Shown here one piece after another: positions 25,254 through 35,538 of a stretch of DNA of 64,000 nucleotides. The number at the start of each line of letters is the position of its first letter. Position 1 is the stretch's first letter. Below the pieces are notes generated by a model, which was not told the origin of the DNA, ran no database searches, and saw nothing but the letters and a program-made list of their open reading frames with translations. This stretch comes from Xestospongia muta (lineage: Eukaryota > Porifera > Demospongiae > Haplosclerida > Petrosiidae): the NCBI GenBank assembly GCA_963693285.1, contig OY848924.1:7984400-8048399 (forward strand), given 5' to 3'. The position numbers and the translations under genes were made by a program.

Positions 25254-27345
25254 ATGCTTAAATTTATGGCCACTCTAAGTTATGGTAGTGACTGTGTCCA
25301 ACCACTTGAGTGTTTCTCGACTCTGATCGACAGACACGATGGTCCTGCTTCGTGTTTTACAGATCTAGAGGAATATCAAACTGTGTGGTCACTTACAAAG
25401 TAAAACATTAATATCTTGAATCATAATACACTGGCACATGTTGTGCTGTAGGTTCACTACATCGAAACCTTTAGATGAAGACCTTTGGAAAAGGGCACGT
25501 TTGACTAGGTCCTTTCTCAAGGCTCATGTGCGTGCTGGAGTAACACCTCGTGTTAGAAGAAACTATTGGTTGGCAATTTTAGAGGTGAAAGATGAGGATG
25601 TCGTCTCCTATTCTCATGCTATTGGCCAACCTGAACAAAGTACTCCATGTCATGTGATAGTCATGTGATATTGTATTATATAGGTCCTAGCTCACCTGTT
25701 GTAGCTCCATCCCAAATTCCAGACGGTGTTCCCAGTTTTTCACAAAGTCCCAGCTTTGGGACAGCTTATCAAAGGCTAATGGGCTGTGTAATGGACTGTT
25801 TCTCTTCAGTTCCTAATAATTCTCTTCTCCCTGTATTGGTACATGTTCTGCTTCATTTTTTAGAAGAATGGGAATGTTATGTTTTTATAAAGAAGATGAT
25901 ACAACGTCAAGGTTGGCTTGACAGAACTGTTGTTGAACAGACTGCATCTGTTATGACACTAAAGAAATTGATTACTTCTCATTTAGTAAGATAGATGGAT
26001 GGACATATCGATAATAGATAGATAACTTTTTCTTTATTTCTCTAGCGAGATATAAATCTGTCTCTTCTTAAACCAGTTGGTATGGGTACTGATCTTTTTG
26101 AAATGGAGTTTTTATCACTCTGGTATTATTGGCCATTTTTGAACCAACCATTCTGGATTGTTGTAAGTGACACGGTCATAAAATTACATGTACAAATACA
26201 TGAAAAATAAGATATTTTATTAATCTCATTAGATTCGTATCATGGATTTATATTTACTGGAAGGACCTAAAGTATTTTATCGTCTAGCTCTGGCAGCTAT
26301 GAAGATGTTTTATTCTAGTTCTTTAGTAGAGACCTACAGATCATGTAATGTCAATGTTACATATTAAATGCATGTATTTTCCCTATATATGTAGGTGACA
26401 TTACTATAAACCAAATCCTAGTTCATTATCTTTCTACTCTTACTCTTGAACAACGTGGACAATGGTTACATGAAGCTTTGACCATTCCCCGTTTGTCATG
26501 GAAGACTATTTTCAAATTATGGCTACAGAACTGTGCTATTGCTCAGCAGAATTCAACTCCACCTGTAACATTACCTCCGACAGGAATCAGAGAGGGTAGC
26601 AACAAAAAGAAAAACTATTTGTTAGATCCTTCATCAGAGATTTTATCCTCTACTTTATCAGAGATCCTTGTAGATTGGTTACCAGAGTGGGCTATTGGTG
26701 ATCAATTGGAATGTATTTTTAGAGCATCAAAACATGGCTATAAGTAAGTATGTTATTATAGCCACATAATTGTGATATTCTATAGTTTGCGTACATTGTA
26801 TCACAAATGTGAACATGAAGATGCTTTTATTCTAGTCATCAAATCAAGTGAATCTGCTGTGAGCTAATTATAATAGTTAATAAATTAATATTAATATCTT
26901 ATTACTATAATATTGTATTAGATTTTTGGTGCTTTTGTTGTGGGTAGCCTAACTGACCGACATAATAATACATTTTTTGGTTCTGGAGAAACCTTTCTTT
27001 TTACTCTTAAACCACACCCCTCTCACTATCAATGGACAGCCAAATCTGATCTTATTTTAAGAGCTAATGATGAAGAGTTAATTATAGGGTCTGGAGGAGG
27101 GTAAGTAATGATGTAGGGTCTGAAGTAGTGTCATTATTAGCATATGATAGGGTCTGAAGTATGAACTGTACTTATATGTGGTTCCTCTATAATATAGGCA
27201 ATTTGGTATATGGATAGATGGTGATTTGGACAGAGGAAGTTCTGCTTCATGCACAGCTTATGACAATTCTCCTCTTACTGGTACAACTACTGTAGATTTT
27301 AAATGTTCAGCTATTGAGGTATTTAAAATCTCTTGGGTGCAGTAA
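25254..27345 (+). CDS. TBC1D24: TBC1D24-like TBC/TLDc protein
   Basis: A vesicle-trafficking protein pairing a Rab-GAP-type TBC domain with a TLDc domain, the architecture of TBC1D24/Skywalker. It begins MLKFMATLSYGSDCVQ. The TBC part includes RSFLKAHVRAGVTPRVRRNY, AYQRLMGCVMDCF, VLHFLEEWECYVFIKKM and LYLLEGPKVFYRLALAAMKM. The C-terminal TLDc part includes LRTLYHKCEHEDAFILVIKS, IFGAFVVGSLTDRHN, FFGSGETFLFTLKP and GIWIDGDLDRGSSASCTAYD. The usual GAP arginine and glutamine fingers of the TBC domain are not evident, as in animal TBC1D24, where the domain instead binds phosphoinositides and ARF6. The stop TAA is at 27343-27345. An early intron (25641-25682) carries two TCATGTGA words. Confidence 0.9.
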
Positions 27346-27474
27346 TGAGCCGACAATCTTATTATTTTATGTATTGTGTCATTTTAAAATTGTATTTTAA
27401 TAATGTCAATGATAAATAAAATTTTAAACAGGGAAATTGAATTTCAAAAGCGAAAGTATTAAAGTTATTTTAAT

Positions 27475-29413
27475 TCATGTAGGGAAAAGAGTAACAAAAT
27501 CTTTTTGAGCTTCAATGGGAAAGATAGGTCTTCTCCGTCTACTTTTACTCCACACTTCCACTGCCATACCTGTCAAGTATAGATTGTGTTAGAGGGCTTG
27601 TTGCCATAGCAACTAATTATACCTAGTGTTTCTTCAATTGTACTGGGAAGAGTTTGTTTCAAAACATCACAATTTGTATTCATTGAAGGGTTAGTATTTA
27701 CTTCAATTAACCAAACCTATACATATATGGATGGATGAATGAATGGATGGATGGATAAATGGATGAATGGATGGATGGATGGATGAATGGAAAAATAGAG
27801 GATACATGAAATGGATGGATACATACATGACGATTGGAATCCAAAAGAAAGTCAAACCCTAATAGTTCAAAGTACCCAATTCTTTGTTCCAACTTGTGAC
27901 ACACACTGTGATAGCAACCAAGCATTAGTCGTTTCAATTGGCACTAAATTTGATAATGAAATATAATGAAACACAACAAACACCACATACAGTCAGAGTA
28001 GTTGATACCCAGTCTTCAGGTACATCCTCATTCTCCGTCAAATAGCTTTGTAGTTTGTCAAAACTCCACACCTGTTTGGTCATAGTGTCATTTACTGAAA
28101 TATCATTGTTTAGATACCGTATCTTCCTTGATGTCAGCATAACTTGGATGCTTTTTCTGGACAAACTGGTTTGTCAAGTGTATTGTCATATCGTGACTTT
28201 CAACATCATAAGGAAGACACGACAACCTGATATATCCCTTTCGATAGAAAGCCAGTAGTTGCTTCTCTCCTGCTATTAGTAACATGTACACTCGTATGTC
28301 AAATTTGCGTCCTTCAAGTAGAAGAGGTTGTGAAATATACCTACAGTACAGGATATCATAGTAATGCTGTAATGTGTTGAGTTAGTTACCTCTGTACAAT
28401 TCTTGGTGTAGGTCGTCTGGATGCTCGTGCACTTGTTGTATCTGATGCTAGTTTCTGCTTGATTTGTTCTAGATTGTGAACCAAGAATATTCCTTTGCCT
28501 TGATTGGCACCAGTGGGTTTACATATCCACAGATCACCCTCTAAGTTTAAATAGCATATTTAATATTGCAGTTAGCCTGTGTACCTTTGTAGGTTTGAAA
28601 GAATTCCTCTCTCTCAGATACAACATCCATTCGATAAGTTTCTGGCAATATCTCATTTATATCTAGTCTATAAATTTAAAACAGTAGTTTAAAGATATTT
28701 GTGGACTAAACAATGTACCTCAAAGACAGATGTAGCTTTCGTTTGCTAGCTCGTAAACTTTCTAAAAGTCCAATTTTAGTTGTTAGAAGTGAAATATTTG
28801 GAAAATGGTTCACTATCTGTTCACCTGTCAATATATATACCAGTGGACACCAGTGCAACAAAATTGAATATACCTTCTCTAAAACTGTGGAAATCAATAT
28901 TTTGTTTGAGCTCTGCCCACTTCAAAGTGAATGATGTTGACAACTTGTCTTCTAATTTAACCCATCTCCACTCAGCCATTACATTCCTTACTCTATATAT
29001 ATATATATAATATGTAATGATATTGTAATGTGTAAGTGTTACTAACAGTGAGGCTGCATTTCCACCATGAATAATGTATGAGTGACTACCTCGACTTGGC
29101 TTGGACGATGTAGATGGTTTAGCATGTAGCTCTGATGTATCTTTCTTTTTTACTGTTACCTTAGGTAATTTGTCTTTAATGGTCTTTGTAACAATGTCAT
29201 CCTGCTCTTCAGAATCTTCTTGATGATCATTCTAGCAATATGAATCAAGGACCACTTAATGCATTCATTGACTGTGCTTGAGTTTACCTGAACACTGCTA
29301 CTGGTTCTGTCTACTTGCAGCTCTTCTGATGGAGATTCCAGAACTATCTCAGACAAACCAGAACTAGGCCTGTCTCCCCCAGAGCTTGGTTTCATAACAA
29401 TTGCAGAAGCCAT
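27475..29413 (-). CDS. TTLL10: tubulin-tyrosine-ligase-like glycylase TTLL10
   Basis: An ATP-grasp ligase of the TTLL family. TTLL10 is the polyglycylase that elongates glycine side chains, mainly on axonemal tubulin. The ATG at 29413 gives a low-complexity N-terminus (MASAIVMKPSSGGDRPSSGL). The TTL domain follows with LWICKPTGANQGKGIFLVHN (ATP-binding loop), ISQPLLLEGRKFDIRVYMLL, HLTNQFVQKKHPSY, FELLGFDFLLDSNRHVWLIE and VNTNPSMNTNCDVL, which carry the metal-binding E and N residues. HLTNQFVQKK and the ending RRRRPIFPIEAQKDFV align closely with human TTLL10 (HLTNQFMQKK). The stop is at 27475. One intron contains a GGAT-type repeat. An X-box-like word lies at 29509-29522. Confidence 0.9.
27722..27830. 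repeat. GGAT/GAAT tetranucleotide array in a TTLL10 intron
   Basis: About 100 bp of ATGGATGGATGAATGG-type repeats. It belongs to the same family of arrays as in the ARMC3, MED18, UBE4B and PEX5 introns. Confidence 0.9.
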
Positions 29414-29508
29414 CACTTTACTAAAAGTCCATATTGTTAAAGTGCTTGTGTGCGTGTGTTCTAATGTAACAATTATTATTAGCAATCAACTTGTTGACTA
29501 ATTTCATT

Positions 29509-29522
29509 GTTGTCATGGTAAT
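29509..29522 (-). promoter_or_regulatory. X-box-like word between TTLL10 and the CDCA3-like gene
   Basis: GTTGTCATGGTAAT matches 12 of 14 positions of the RFX consensus, 96 bp before the TTLL10 start codon in a 192-bp divergent intergenic region. Confidence 0.35.
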
Positions 29523-29605
29523 ATTCAATTAACAATGTAAATATAGGTTTTTACCCACATGGCGCGAGATTCAAATTGCAAACTTACCTTCGACTAGATC
29601 TGAAG

Positions 29606-29974
29606 ATGGGACAATTCCAAAGTGTGGAAAAAGAAAAACAGCAGGAGATACACGAAGATCAAGAGAACATAAAAATAGATATTCAGAAAATCCGAGTAGA
29701 TAATGATCCACGTTCACCAAATGGAAACATCAGACGAACTCCCATTCGTTTCTTGCCAAAATATGGATCAACTTATGTGTCATTATCGTCATCAAAGAGA
29801 GGAGGGACATGTGATCCCAGATCTCCAAATAAGGAAATCCAACGGACACCTATTCGGAGTGGTACAGAGAAATGGGCGGAGGCAAAAGAAATAGAAGTTG
29901 TACCTCACAAGCTCTTTCCATTACAAGATGACAAAGATAGAGACTCAAGAGAACCTCTATCCACAAAAAACTGA
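29606..29974 (+). CDS. CDCA3/Tome-1-like small protein
   Basis: An intronless 122-residue protein starting MGQFQSVEKEKQQ; the Gly at position 2 and Ser at position 6 fit an N-myristoylation signal. It contains two copies of a motif (DPRSPNGNIRRTPIR and DPRSPNKEIQRTPIR) that matches the two DPRSPxxxIxRTP motifs of vertebrate CDCA3 (trigger of mitotic entry 1), which also begins with MG. CDCA3 is an F-box-like adaptor for the SCF ligase in mitotic entry, but its F-box-like and KEN segments are not visible here. The call rests on the motif pair and the N-terminus, so it is family-level only. The gene is divergent to TTLL10 and 108 bp upstream of RMND5 on the same strand. Confidence 0.7.
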   Translation: MGQFQSVEKEKQQEIHEDQENIKIDIQKIRVDNDPRSPNGNIRRTPIRFLPKYGSTYVSLSSSKRGGTCDPRSPNKEIQRTPIRSGTEKWAEAKEIEVVPHKLFPLQDDKDRDSREPLSTKN

Positions 29975-30082
29975 CTACATATTCTGTTACATACATTTTA
30001 TAAATAATTATAAGCTAATTAATAATTGTTGTTTGTCCAATCAATTTTAAAAGGGCGTGTTTGACCACGCCTATTGTTTAAG

Positions 30083-33000
30083 ATGGAGGCTTGCCTTGGA
30101 GTAGAGAAGGAACTTCATAAAGTGACTCAAAAACTTCAGACGACATCTGATATTACTTCAACTCGTCTTCAAACTCTTATTGATACTGCTGTCTCGTTAA
30201 AAACTAAAATTCTAGAAAGTAAAAGTTAATAATTCTAAATAACTAAATTATAATGATCTCGTTATGTAGATGGAGACCAGGAGCTTACTCAGGAAGATGC
30301 TGACTCCATTAGAAATTATGTGGCACAAATATCATCAACTGTTCAGACAATATCACAAGATCACAAAGATATACACGCCTCCATCTCCAAATATGGTCGT
30401 GTTATTGATAAGGTGGGTGGAGACTATGGTTCATTATCATATTAATTTCATGATTCTCTCTTTAGTATTTTGTTCAGGATAATACTAGTGTAATAGCTAA
30501 AGGGATGTTCTCTGAAGACCACACCCATCTATTAAATCGAGCAATTTGTGAGCATTTGTTAAGAGAAGGTCAAATGGATATAGCAGAAACATTAATTAAA
30601 GTAAGAAGTCACATGACTTATGTTGATTTGTCATGTGATATTTAGGAGACAGGGCTATCACAACACGAACATTTTGTAGCAATGTTTACAGAAGTACATC
30701 AAATTGTTCAAGCATTGCGTAATCGAGACGTTGAACCAGCATTACAGTGGGTGGAGCTTTGTTTCCATGAAAATATTAGTTCATTCCTTTCATTTAGATG
30801 GTCTATTTGTCATCGTGAGGAACTCCTTCATCACGGCAGTGTTTTGGAGTTCAAATTACGTCAAAGACATTATCTCTCCTTATTATCTATTGGCAAGATC
30901 AATGAAGCAGTCTCATATGCTAAAGTATTCGGACAATTCTCATTATGTCACAGCAAAGGTAAGTCAATAAAGGGTTAAATTGCATTTCCATAGTAACAAT
31001 TGTTATAACAACAAAGAACTATGAAATGTTTTTTTGGGAAAGGAAAGGGTGTGTGTTGTTTACACATATAATGTAGTTTGTAATTCTAAAGAAGGAGTTT
31101 AAATTTCATTGGTTTCTTGCATTCTATTACAATGATGATAGCTTGATAGAGTAATGATATCAGTTCCACTTCAGGAGCCACTCTGACAGGAAAAGACACA
31201 ATAACATTGACTGATAAGACATATTTGTTGAGAACCATATAATATTATATCTGATTGCCTCACCCTAGCTCTCTCCCTTTCTCTGGTCATAATGGTGTTG
31301 TATTTTAGAGTAGCCAGGAAGCCTTCTATTTAATGCTAATTTGTGTGTGTGCGTGTGTGTTGGTGATAGTCCATAGCAAAAAAAACCTATAAACATAGTA
31401 ATACTATACTTTGTGATGATATATTGACCTAACATCATGGAGGTTTCTGCATAATTAATGATTTATAAGGTTTCTGGTTTGAACTGTGGTTTTAACTTAA
31501 TTGAGGTCCTATTGATTGTAAATTTTATAGGTTGCATATGTATATCACTTTAAACGAGCATGTGTCGGATATAATGCACTCTACCCGCATTCCTGCTCGC
31601 TATAAAAGGGGGGTGGGCTGCCCGGAAGAAAGTGACGCCTACCAAAGAGTGAGATGGCAGCAATATTCAAACCTAGATATTGTTCTAGATAGTAGCCATG
31701 CCAACCTGAACAACCCACGCAAAACAACTACAACAGTTGTAATAGTTAGCTCTAGGTACAAACACGTGTTATCTCAATTACATGGTTGATGATAATAAAT
31801 AACAACTTTTATTGCTGTACTGAATTATACATGGCAGAATCAAAGATGGCTGACACAAGACCATAGTTGTCTAAATCAGATTGCCCAGCAGGAGTTAGAA
31901 CTTTTCTAACATGGTCCAACTTTCTCTTGAACACATTCTTCCCCTCTAGACTATCAAAGTCGATCACAAGAGAAAGTCTTACACGTTTTCTACTGTTCGC
32001 CATTTCACTACAGAAACTTACACGTATCCAAAAACAGGGAATATCTACACTGAACATACACATAATATTAATTAAGCAGCTGTTGCAACAGCTACAGGAA
32101 GTGCATCTTATGATGTAAACAGAAAAGAAACACAGTTTCCATTTTTTTTTGATATTGAAAAGTTTTGTGTGTGCCATTTTGTGGGTAACCCAGCCCCCTT
32201 TTATACTGCACATGCTCGTTTAAACAGTGACATTAGTTAGCAAGACATTGTCTATTTTATGTGAGGTGTGTATTATATAACCAGCTGTATATATCCACAT
32301 ATATTAGATATTATTTTAGAACATTTTTAGTAATTGTATTGAGATTTTATTAGTTCAGAGTATGCCACTTGAGCCCTTTAATAACTCCAACATTGTCAGT
32401 GAAGAGAGATCAGTAGATTATCGAATGTTGGTCTTCACTATGAATGTTCACAGGTGGACAATCCAGTGAGAATATCTTGCTTGTCAGGATTCTCTTCTAG
32501 ACAGTTGGTGATGTGGTCAATTATAACATTAACAATGACGCCAATTATGTTAGTATAAACTTTTTGGCAGTTATTTCAAATTAAATTAAATTAATGCAGT
32601 GACCACTACTAACAGTTAGAAACATGTTGAGTAACTCTGTCTTGATAGTAGAATTTTGGCAACTGGACTGTCTTGGGACAACTTATGTCATACGGTATCC
32701 ATATAACCTTCCCCTGGTTGTGTTTTATATGAATCCCCACTTCACTGAAGGGTTATGTGGTTACTCAAATAACATACAAAGTTAACTTGCTCGATAGTGA
32801 AGTCATGGCAACTTTGGCATGTGTGTTGTACATGTATCATGTTATACATGTATCATGTTGTACATGTATCATGTTATGTTATTGACATTGTTCTCTAAGT
32901 GTACTACAAATGTATTCCCATAGTAAATCTTTGTATTGCATATGATATCAAAAATTGTCTAACAATGTTGCTCTGGTATCATCAACAATTGATTGGTTGT

Positions 33001-34012
33001 AATAAATGTAATTACATTTTAATTGCATGTAGTGGTATTCTATGTATTGTCAGTACACAAACCTGTCAAACTGGTTTGTATATCTTGTTCTAAGTCCCTA
33101 ATTAATTTTATAGTAAACTTATTATTCAGTAATATGAGCTCGATGTGACAATATTATATTAGCAATGCAATATTTGTTACCTAGCAACTAGTTACCTAGC
33201 AACTGGTAATGTTGTTGTTATAAGCTATGTAACCTGGGATCGTTATGTTAGAAACAGTCACTTATTATGGATCAAAACTTGTTAACAAATGTCTGTTACA
33301 TGTCATTCGACAACAAATGATGTGATAATAATGCGGTATGTTATAAACAATAGATGTCCAACGTCTCATGGGATGTCTACTCTTTGTCAAAAGAGGACTA
33401 GAAACTAGCCCATACTCTGACCTTTTTGACCCTTGGCATTGGAGTGATGTCATGGATACATTTACCAGGTGGGTGTGGTTTGGGAGACGTTGTCTTGATT
33501 TCTTAGTGATAATAGAGATGCCTGCTGTCTGTTGGGTCTATCTCTAGAGAGTCCGTTAGCTGTTGCTCTTTCTATTGGATGTTCTGCATTGCCACAGTTG
33601 CTTCATCTTCAAGCTGTAATGGTACAAAGACAAGTTGTCGATGTTTTGGCTCATAGAGATGAGCTGCCTTGTGAAATACAGTTGCCATGGAAACATCGGT
33701 ATCATTCTATCTTTACTTGTCCCATTCTTCGTCAACAGACATCAGGTATGAAGGCATGCATCCATTTTGGGGTTTTATATGTCCATTTTGTTCAGAAACC
33801 AATTCTCCTGTGAGGTTGTCATGTGGACATGCTATTTCACGAGATGCTATGAAAAAATTAGTCAGCCACTCAGGAAGGTTAGGATTCACCATTCATCCAT
33901 CAATACTTGTATCCATCCATTTGTTTATTATCTATCTACACTTTATAGATTAAAATGTCCATATTGTCCGGTAGAAATGATAGCTAAAGATGTTCAGATG
34001 TTAAAATTCTAA
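30083..34012 (+). CDS. RMND5: RMND5 (Gid2) subunit of the CTLH/GID E3 ubiquitin ligase
   Basis: The RING-like catalytic subunit of the CTLH complex. It starts [19 protein letters not shown] and has a coiled-coil region, [20 protein letters not shown] (human QKLASDHKDIHSSV), then LisH/CTLH helices ([40 protein letters not shown]). After a 2,395-bp intron (30959-33353) come [59 protein letters not shown] and the variant [13 protein letters not shown]...[14 protein letters not shown]...[10 protein letters not shown]. The short intron at 33746-33796 must be removed to restore [13 protein letters not shown]. The intron 30601-30645 is almost entirely two TCACATGA-type words. Confidence 0.94.
31601..31607 (+). 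promoter_or_regulatory. left inward TATA box of the intronic unit
   Basis: TATAAAA followed by a G-run and TGGG, an arrangement mirrored at the other end of the unit. Downstream sequence on the plus strand is open for about 55 codons to a stop near 31789 but lacks a convincing ATG in that frame. Confidence 0.4.
31809..32003 (-). CDS. small nested open frame in an RMND5 intron, unknown
   Basis: Starting at the ATG at 32003 ([20 protein letters not shown]) the frame runs 64 residues to a stop at 31809, ending SAMYNSVQQ. It is basic at the N-terminus and includes [19 protein letters not shown]; composition looks protein-like. The frame remains open upstream to 32213, but that part is Cys/Ile-rich and looks like untranslated leader. 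A TATA box lies at 32199-32205 on the minus strand and an AATAAA overlaps the stop region. I do not recognise the product. It might be the cargo of the inverted-repeat unit or an independent intronless gene. Confidence 0.4.
   Translation of the reverse strand: MANSRKRVRLSLVIDFDSLEGKNVFKRKLDHVRKVLTPAGQSDLDNYGLVSAIFDSAMYNSVQQ
32199..32205 (-). promoter_or_regulatory. right inward TATA box of the intronic unit
   Basis: On the minus strand TATAAAA followed by GGGGGCTGGG, three bases inside the 16-bp terminal inverted repeat and upstream of the nested open frame. Confidence 0.45.
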
Positions 34013-35538
34013 TAGTCCAACACCAGGTGCTCATCATTGTATGAGTACTAACCACATTGCACACTTGTCAGATGTAGCTATACTACTGATATTATAATAG
34101 CATCCTTACATGTACCAACGTAAGAGGTTTCTACCTTACTCCAGTAACTGTACTACTAGAAAGATATCTTTTATCTTGTATTGACTATAACCATCTCACT
34201 ATGGTAAATTTATGATTTATCTTTATAATTAACCAGCTGTATTTACTTTATTTAAAAGAAATTTTTTATGATTGAGTAACTATCAGTCTATATGACTCTC
34301 TTGTGAAACGAGTCTCAGTCTCTTTTCCAGAATGGGTCTGCGTCTTTTTTTTGAATTGAATTTTTAGTTCATCAGCAGTCACACATATTGTCATAAACAA
34401 TTAATTTGTCATTTGAAATGTACACCAGTTGTATAAACAAGGAACTCTTTATATGCCCTCTAGTAAAGTTAATATTTTTTCCTAAATTGTTTATTTCTAA
34501 TAAACAATTGTTACAATGACCACAATAGTTATGAACTAGTAACTTAAGTGTTGTCTATTGTGAATAAGTAATACTTGTGTACTTTAAAAAACAATTACTA
34601 CAATTGATAAACCTTTAAATAATAGAGTTAATAGTAAATAGCAGTGAGCCAGTATGTGGTGAGTTAATTACTCAATAAATGACCACATTATGACATCATA
34701 TGGTTAGGGTAGTCACACTAGGCACCAACATAATCTAGTAAACTCCTTGTACTGGACATTGGGGTAAATAATTGATATGATTAACACATACTTGGTATCT
34801 AATAGAGTATTATAGAAAGTGTTATGTGAAACATATATATATTTACTCATTTGATATCATTAATAAATAAATTATTGGCTCTAGAGTAGTTAATTACTCT
34901 AATTAATGATGTGAGACAATTGATTTATCAAGAGGTCGGTTGAGATTGCTTTAAAGAGAGCTATGTACCATCTTGTTGACTTACTTGTTCACACACCTGT
35001 TCTTAATTGAGCCAGTGTGTGTGTCACAATGACAATTTTTAAGTGTTAAGGACACATTAAACAATTGTGGTCACCATGACTACTGGTTATATTACTTTTA
35101 TTGTGTCTCGGGAGGGTCTTAGAAATGGTGTTAAGAATAACTGGCTTTAACCACTTCACTGTAACATGTATAGATCAATACATATAGTATTAACTGTATT
35201 GAGGTATTGTCTATCTCAATAATATTAGATAAGTAATTATATTGTAGGCAGCATTGCTCTATTGTGAGGTATAGTATTTGGTCTAGCGGTAGTCACCCTC
35301 CCTTTCTAATTAATAACTATTAATTCATTTTCAACAAAAACAATTAGATGAATTAACAATTATAGTAAAGTGTGAACTTATTGTCATAAACAATTATTAT
35401 CTAATATTTGTATATATTGATTATACATGTCAAAAGAAAATGAGAGAGAGAGAGAGAGAAACAACAAACAAATAAACAAATAAAAATGGGTAAGAATATA
35501 CAAGTTTAAAAAGTTATTTATTACAAGGTTTCCAATTA
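34013..35538. other. intergenic: convergent 3' flanks of RMND5 and dystrobrevin
   Basis: About 1.5 kb of AT-rich unique DNA between convergent genes, with a short (GA)n tract at 35441-35460. I see no coding exon or RNA gene. Confidence 0.55.

Larger units (their letters stand above)
31549..32224. mobile_element. 676-bp intronic unit with terminal inverted repeats and inward TATA boxes
   Basis: The ends are a perfect 16-bp inverted repeat: TTTAAACGAGCATGTG at 31549-31564, with its complement at 32209-32224. Each end carries a TATA box reading inward: TATAAAAGGGGGGTGGG from 31601 and, on the minus strand, TATAAAAGGGGGCTGGG from 32205. Two convergent transcription units are implied. They meet near 31795-31811, where AATAAA signals occur on both strands. 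I found no clear target-site duplication at the outer edges and no transposase. It may be a miniature element, a nested gene pair, or a decayed insertion; the type chosen is tentative. Confidence 0.45.
30959..33353 (+). other. large RMND5 intron with an embedded inverted-repeat unit
   Basis: This 2.4-kb intron holds the 676-bp unit at 31549-32224, a triplicated 17-bp word (TACATGTATCATGTT) at about 32826-32877, and a TTACCTAGCAAC doublet near 33177. The remaining sequence is unique and AT-rich with no recognised feature. Confidence 0.75.

Noticed and set aside
31549..32224. Histone-gene pair interpretation of the intronic unit
   Set aside because: The TATA boxes and intronless frames are suggestive, but there is no histone sequence and no 3' stem-loop.
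33687..34012. Open frame giving [20 protein letters not shown] in RMND5
   Set aside because: It reads through a 50-bp intron (33746-33796); removal restores the conserved [16 protein letters not shown] block.
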